Source: an uncultured Eubacteriales bacterium (GTDB taxonomy: Bacteria; Bacillota; Clostridia; Christensenellales; Borkfalkiaceae). From it: a stretch of 33,849 nucleotides of DNA. This document shows, piece by piece, positions 31,801 to 33,849 of the stretch (position 1 is its first letter; every line of letters begins with the position of its first letter). Location: the NCBI GenBank assembly GCA_905210545.1, contig CAJLXC010000007.1, forward strand, positions 1-33,849. Direction: 5' to 3'. The notes beneath the pieces are model-generated. The model ran no database searches and was not told where the DNA came from. It saw only the letters and a list, made by a program, of their open reading frames with translations. The position numbers were made by a program, and so were the translations under genes.

Positions 31801-32034
31801 TTAATAAACCCATTTAACTACGCTTTTTTTATCGGGAACTTTATCGAAACCGCCTTTCGTCCAGGGATTGCATCTCATAATACGCCGAGCGCCGAGCATA
31901 ATTCCGACTATAAACCCGTGCTTTAAAATCGCTTCAAGCATATATTCGGAGCATGACGGGGTAAAAGGGCAAGCCTTGCGCGATAAAAATTTTTGATAAA
32001 ACCTTATCAGCTTTATACTCAAAAACTTCAGCAT
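31801..32034 (-). CDS. yidD: Membrane protein insertion efficiency factor YidD
   Basis: A 77-residue YidD: amphipathic start IKLIRFYQKFLS, then CPFTPSCSEYMLEAI and RRIMRCNPWTKGGFD, covering the family's conserved Cys and aromatic positions. Overlaps the end of rnpA by 7 bp and abuts yidC, the conserved order rnpA-yidD-yidC. Confidence 0.95.
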   Translation of the reverse strand: MLKFLSIKLIRFYQKFLSRKACPFTPSCSEYMLEAILKHGFIVGIMLGARRIMRCNPWTKGGFDKVPDKKSVVKWVY

Positions 32035-32363
32035 TTCTTAATTATAAACCCGTTTTTTCTCAAAATATACCCCATATCCTTTTTGAATTTGTCAAGGGTA
32101 TACTCTTCTTTCACTTTCGGAATAAAAACAAAACAGAAGTTTTTACTTATTTCGGGTACAAAACTTCTGAAAGATTCTCTTAATAATCTTTTTATTCTGT
32201 TTCTTTTAACGCTTCCGCCGTGTTTTTTACCTACGGCAAAACCCGCTTTTAAAGCTTCCGACGGAATAAACACCGCCGAAAGGGAATCGGAATAAGCTCT
32301 TTTGCCGTTACGAAAAACGAGATTGAAATCCTTTTCTTTTTTTAATCTGTAATCGAAAGACAT
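32028..32363 (-). CDS. rnpA: Ribonuclease P protein component
   Basis: Protein subunit of RNase P, which trims the 5' end of tRNA precursors. In 111 residues it has the N-terminal RLKKEKDFNLVFRNGKR and the basic RNR-type motif SVKRNRIKRLLRESFR. It lies 23 bp after rpmH. Confidence 0.96.
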   Translation of the reverse strand: MSFDYRLKKEKDFNLVFRNGKRAYSDSLSAVFIPSEALKAGFAVGKKHGGSVKRNRIKRLLRESFRSFVPEISKNFCFVFIPKVKEEYTLDKFKKDMGYILRKNGFIIKKC

Positions 32364-32386
32364 TGTAACTTCGCTTAAAGAGTTAT

Positions 32387-32521
32387 TTAAGCGGAAAGTT
32401 TATGACGACCTTTGTTGCGACGACGTTTCAATACGTTTTTGCCCGAACGGTTTTTCATTCTCTGACGGAATCCGTGTACTTTGCTTCTCTGTCTTTTTTT
32501 AGGTTGATAAGTCTGTTTCAT
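32387..32521 (-). CDS. rpmH: Ribosomal protein bL34
   Basis: A 44-residue bL34 with the full family pattern: MKQTYQPKKRQRSKVHGFR, then QRMKNRSGKNVLKRRRNKGR, ending HKLSA. AGGAGA precedes the ATG. It is only 28 bp after dnaN, so it is cotranscribed with it rather than leading its own operon as usual. Confidence 0.97.
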   Translation of the reverse strand: MKQTYQPKKRQRSKVHGFRQRMKNRSGKNVLKRRRNKGRHKLSA

Positions 32522-32549
32522 AATATTCTCCTGTTTTTTATAACCTTTT

Positions 32550-33650
32550 TTATGCGTTTATTCTCACGGGAAGGACGAGATATATAAAAGAATCGTTTCC
32601 CACAGGCGTAAGAATACAAGGATCTATCGCGCTGTTTAAATTGAGATTTATAAAATCTTCTCCCGCAATTTTCAGATATTCGGAAATATATTTTCCGTTA
32701 AACGCTATAGAAATATCTTTTCCTTTTAGCTTTACCGGAATATTTTCGTTTACCGCGCCTATTTCCGATTTGGCGGATATGTTCATCGAATCTTCTTTAA
32801 CGTCTAATTTAACCACGTTATAACGGTCGTTTCTCGCAACGATGGCTGCTCTTTCAATACTGCTTAAAAACGCGTCTTTATTTACCGTAACCACGTTAGA
32901 AAAAGAAGTGGGCAGAATATGGTTGTATTTTACGAACTCCCCTTCTATGAGCCGAGAAAAAATAACGGTATTGTCTACTTTTACGTAAAGATTATTTTTT
33001 TGCAGACATACTTTTATTTTTTCGTCTTCTCTGTCTAAAAGTCTCGTTATTTCGAGAAGCGTTCTCGCGGGGATAACCGCTTTGAAGTCTCCGCCGGATT
33101 CCGCTTCTTTTTTAACGACTGCCATTCTGAATCCGTCGAGAGCTACACAGGTGAGAGTTCCTTCTCTTAATTCAAAAAGGCAACCTTTAAGTATCGGTCT
33201 CGAATCGTCGGTAGAGCAGGCGAGAGAAGTTCTTTCCACAACGCTCTTAAAATCCTTTTGAGTCATAACGAAATAGTTGTCTTCTTCTTCCGTTTTAATC
33301 ACGGGGAAATTTTCCGCGGAATAAACCTGCAGTTCGCTTTCCGATTCGGAATATTTTATCTGCAGCTGTCCGTCGTATAATCTCGACAATTCTATCTGTT
33401 CTTTTTCGAGCTTTTTAACGAAATCCACGAAATATTTGCCTACGACTACCGTTTCGCCTTCCATAAGAACTTCCGCTTTTATGGTTTTTTCTATGGTAAG
33501 TTCCGTATCGGTAGCGGTTAAAACGAGTTTATCGCCCGTTGCGGAAATCTTTATACCTTCCAAAACGGGATTCACTGCTTTTACGGCGAGAGCCTTGCTT
33601 ACTTTTAATACCGCGTCCGATAAATCCAGACCGTCGCAAATTACTTTCAT
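32550..33650 (-). CDS. dnaN: DNA polymerase III sliding clamp (beta subunit)
   Basis: The 366-residue clamp has the usual three-fold domain repeat: an N-terminal ...SKALAVKAVNPVLEGIKI, a middle SLACSTDDSRPILKGCLFEL and DGFRMAVVK, and the C-terminal hydrophobic end YLVLPVRI. AAGGGGA before the ATG. It heads a dnaN-rpmH-rnpA-yidD-yidC-jag operon on the minus strand, away from dnaA (25468, plus strand). Confidence 0.97.
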   Translation of the reverse strand: MKVICDGLDLSDAVLKVSKALAVKAVNPVLEGIKISATGDKLVLTATDTELTIEKTIKAEVLMEGETVVVGKYFVDFVKKLEKEQIELSRLYDGQLQIKYSESESELQVYSAENFPVIKTEEEDNYFVMTQKDFKSVVERTSLACSTDDSRPILKGCLFELREGTLTCVALDGFRMAVVKKEAESGGDFKAVIPARTLLEITRLLDREDEKIKVCLQKNNLYVKVDNTVIFSRLIEGEFVKYNHILPTSFSNVVTVNKDAFLSSIERAAIVARNDRYNVVKLDVKEDSMNISAKSEIGAVNENIPVKLKGKDISIAFNGKYISEYLKIAGEDFINLNLNSAIDPCILTPVGNDSFIYLVLPVRINA

Positions 33651-33739
33651 AAAATATCCCCTTTTTTAAGGTATTGTATTATAAAAACAAAGCGTCGTTT
33701 TTTTTTATGCGAAACTCTCCGTATATAATACTACCGTAT

Positions 33740-33768
33740 ATTATATAATATAAAATCGGAAAAATCAA
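33740..33768 (-). promoter_or_regulatory. Promoter of the dnaN operon
   Basis: On the minus strand TTGATT (plus 33763-33768) and TATAAT (plus 33740-33745) are spaced by 17 bp, giving a leader of about 80 bases. The gap to the window edge is very A+T-rich, with no TTATCCACA-type box seen. Confidence 0.65.
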
Positions 33769-33849
33769 GGATTTTACGACACTTAAAAAAACATTAAATT
33801 CAAATTTAAATAGACTTTTAAAGAATAAAATCACAAACAGCCGCTCGCT

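Overview
The window looks like a chromosomal segment of an uncultured, gut-type member of the Bacillota (Clostridia). The order ruvX / DUF1292 and the run ruvC-ruvA-ruvB-queA-tgt-yajC-YrzE-like are typical of this phylum, as are SpoVG, SepF, Hsp33 and the rnpA-rpmH/yidC/jag cluster next to dnaA. The BspA-like leucine-rich lipoprotein suggests a host-associated lifestyle. The class assignment is inference. I saw no rRNA, tRNA, CRISPR array, transposase or integrase.

Layout. 1-1035: ruvX reading in frame into a DUF1292 gene, ending at a strong two-way terminator. 1065-4715: a self-contained accessory cassette, a small HTH regulator divergent from a 1090-residue surface lipoprotein; the lipoprotein promoter carries a perfect palindrome exactly in its -35/-10 spacer. 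5002-10520: DNA repair, queuosine synthesis and Sec genes in one direction. 10664-12489: divergent spoVG and murC. 12596-15053: L-lactate dehydrogenase, then a predicted Mn2+ riboswitch (yybP-ykoY type) with an overlapping terminator in front of an ArsB/NhaD-type permease. 15220-18989 (minus): asd-dapA-dapB-yggS-sepF, joining diaminopimelate/lysine synthesis to PLP homeostasis and cell division; dapB has no usual start codon and appears to begin at ACG. 19203-23942: a DUF624-like membrane protein behind a leader terminator, Hsp33, a TPR protein and a partner of unknown function. 24148-33650: replication-origin genes in an unusual arrangement. recF (minus) is divergent from dnaA-mnmG (plus); trxA and a dnaN-rpmH-rnpA-yidD-yidC-jag operon run toward them on the minus strand, so dnaA and dnaN are about 7 kb apart and on opposite strands.

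Functional themes: Holliday-junction processing (RuvX, RuvC, RuvAB, RecF), tRNA modification (QueA, Tgt, MnmG), envelope precursor synthesis and division (MurC, DapA/B, Asd, SepF), membrane protein insertion (YidC, YidD, YajC), and thiol/oxidative stress (Hsp33, thioredoxin).

The most promising item for follow-up is the Mn2+-type riboswitch upstream of a permease from a superfamily not usually thought of as a manganese exporter. Next come the repressor-operator-lipoprotein cassette, the ACG start of dapB, a palindromic repeat family with a compensatory base change, a YidC with an inserted extracytoplasmic domain of about 180 residues, and the split dnaA/dnaN locus.
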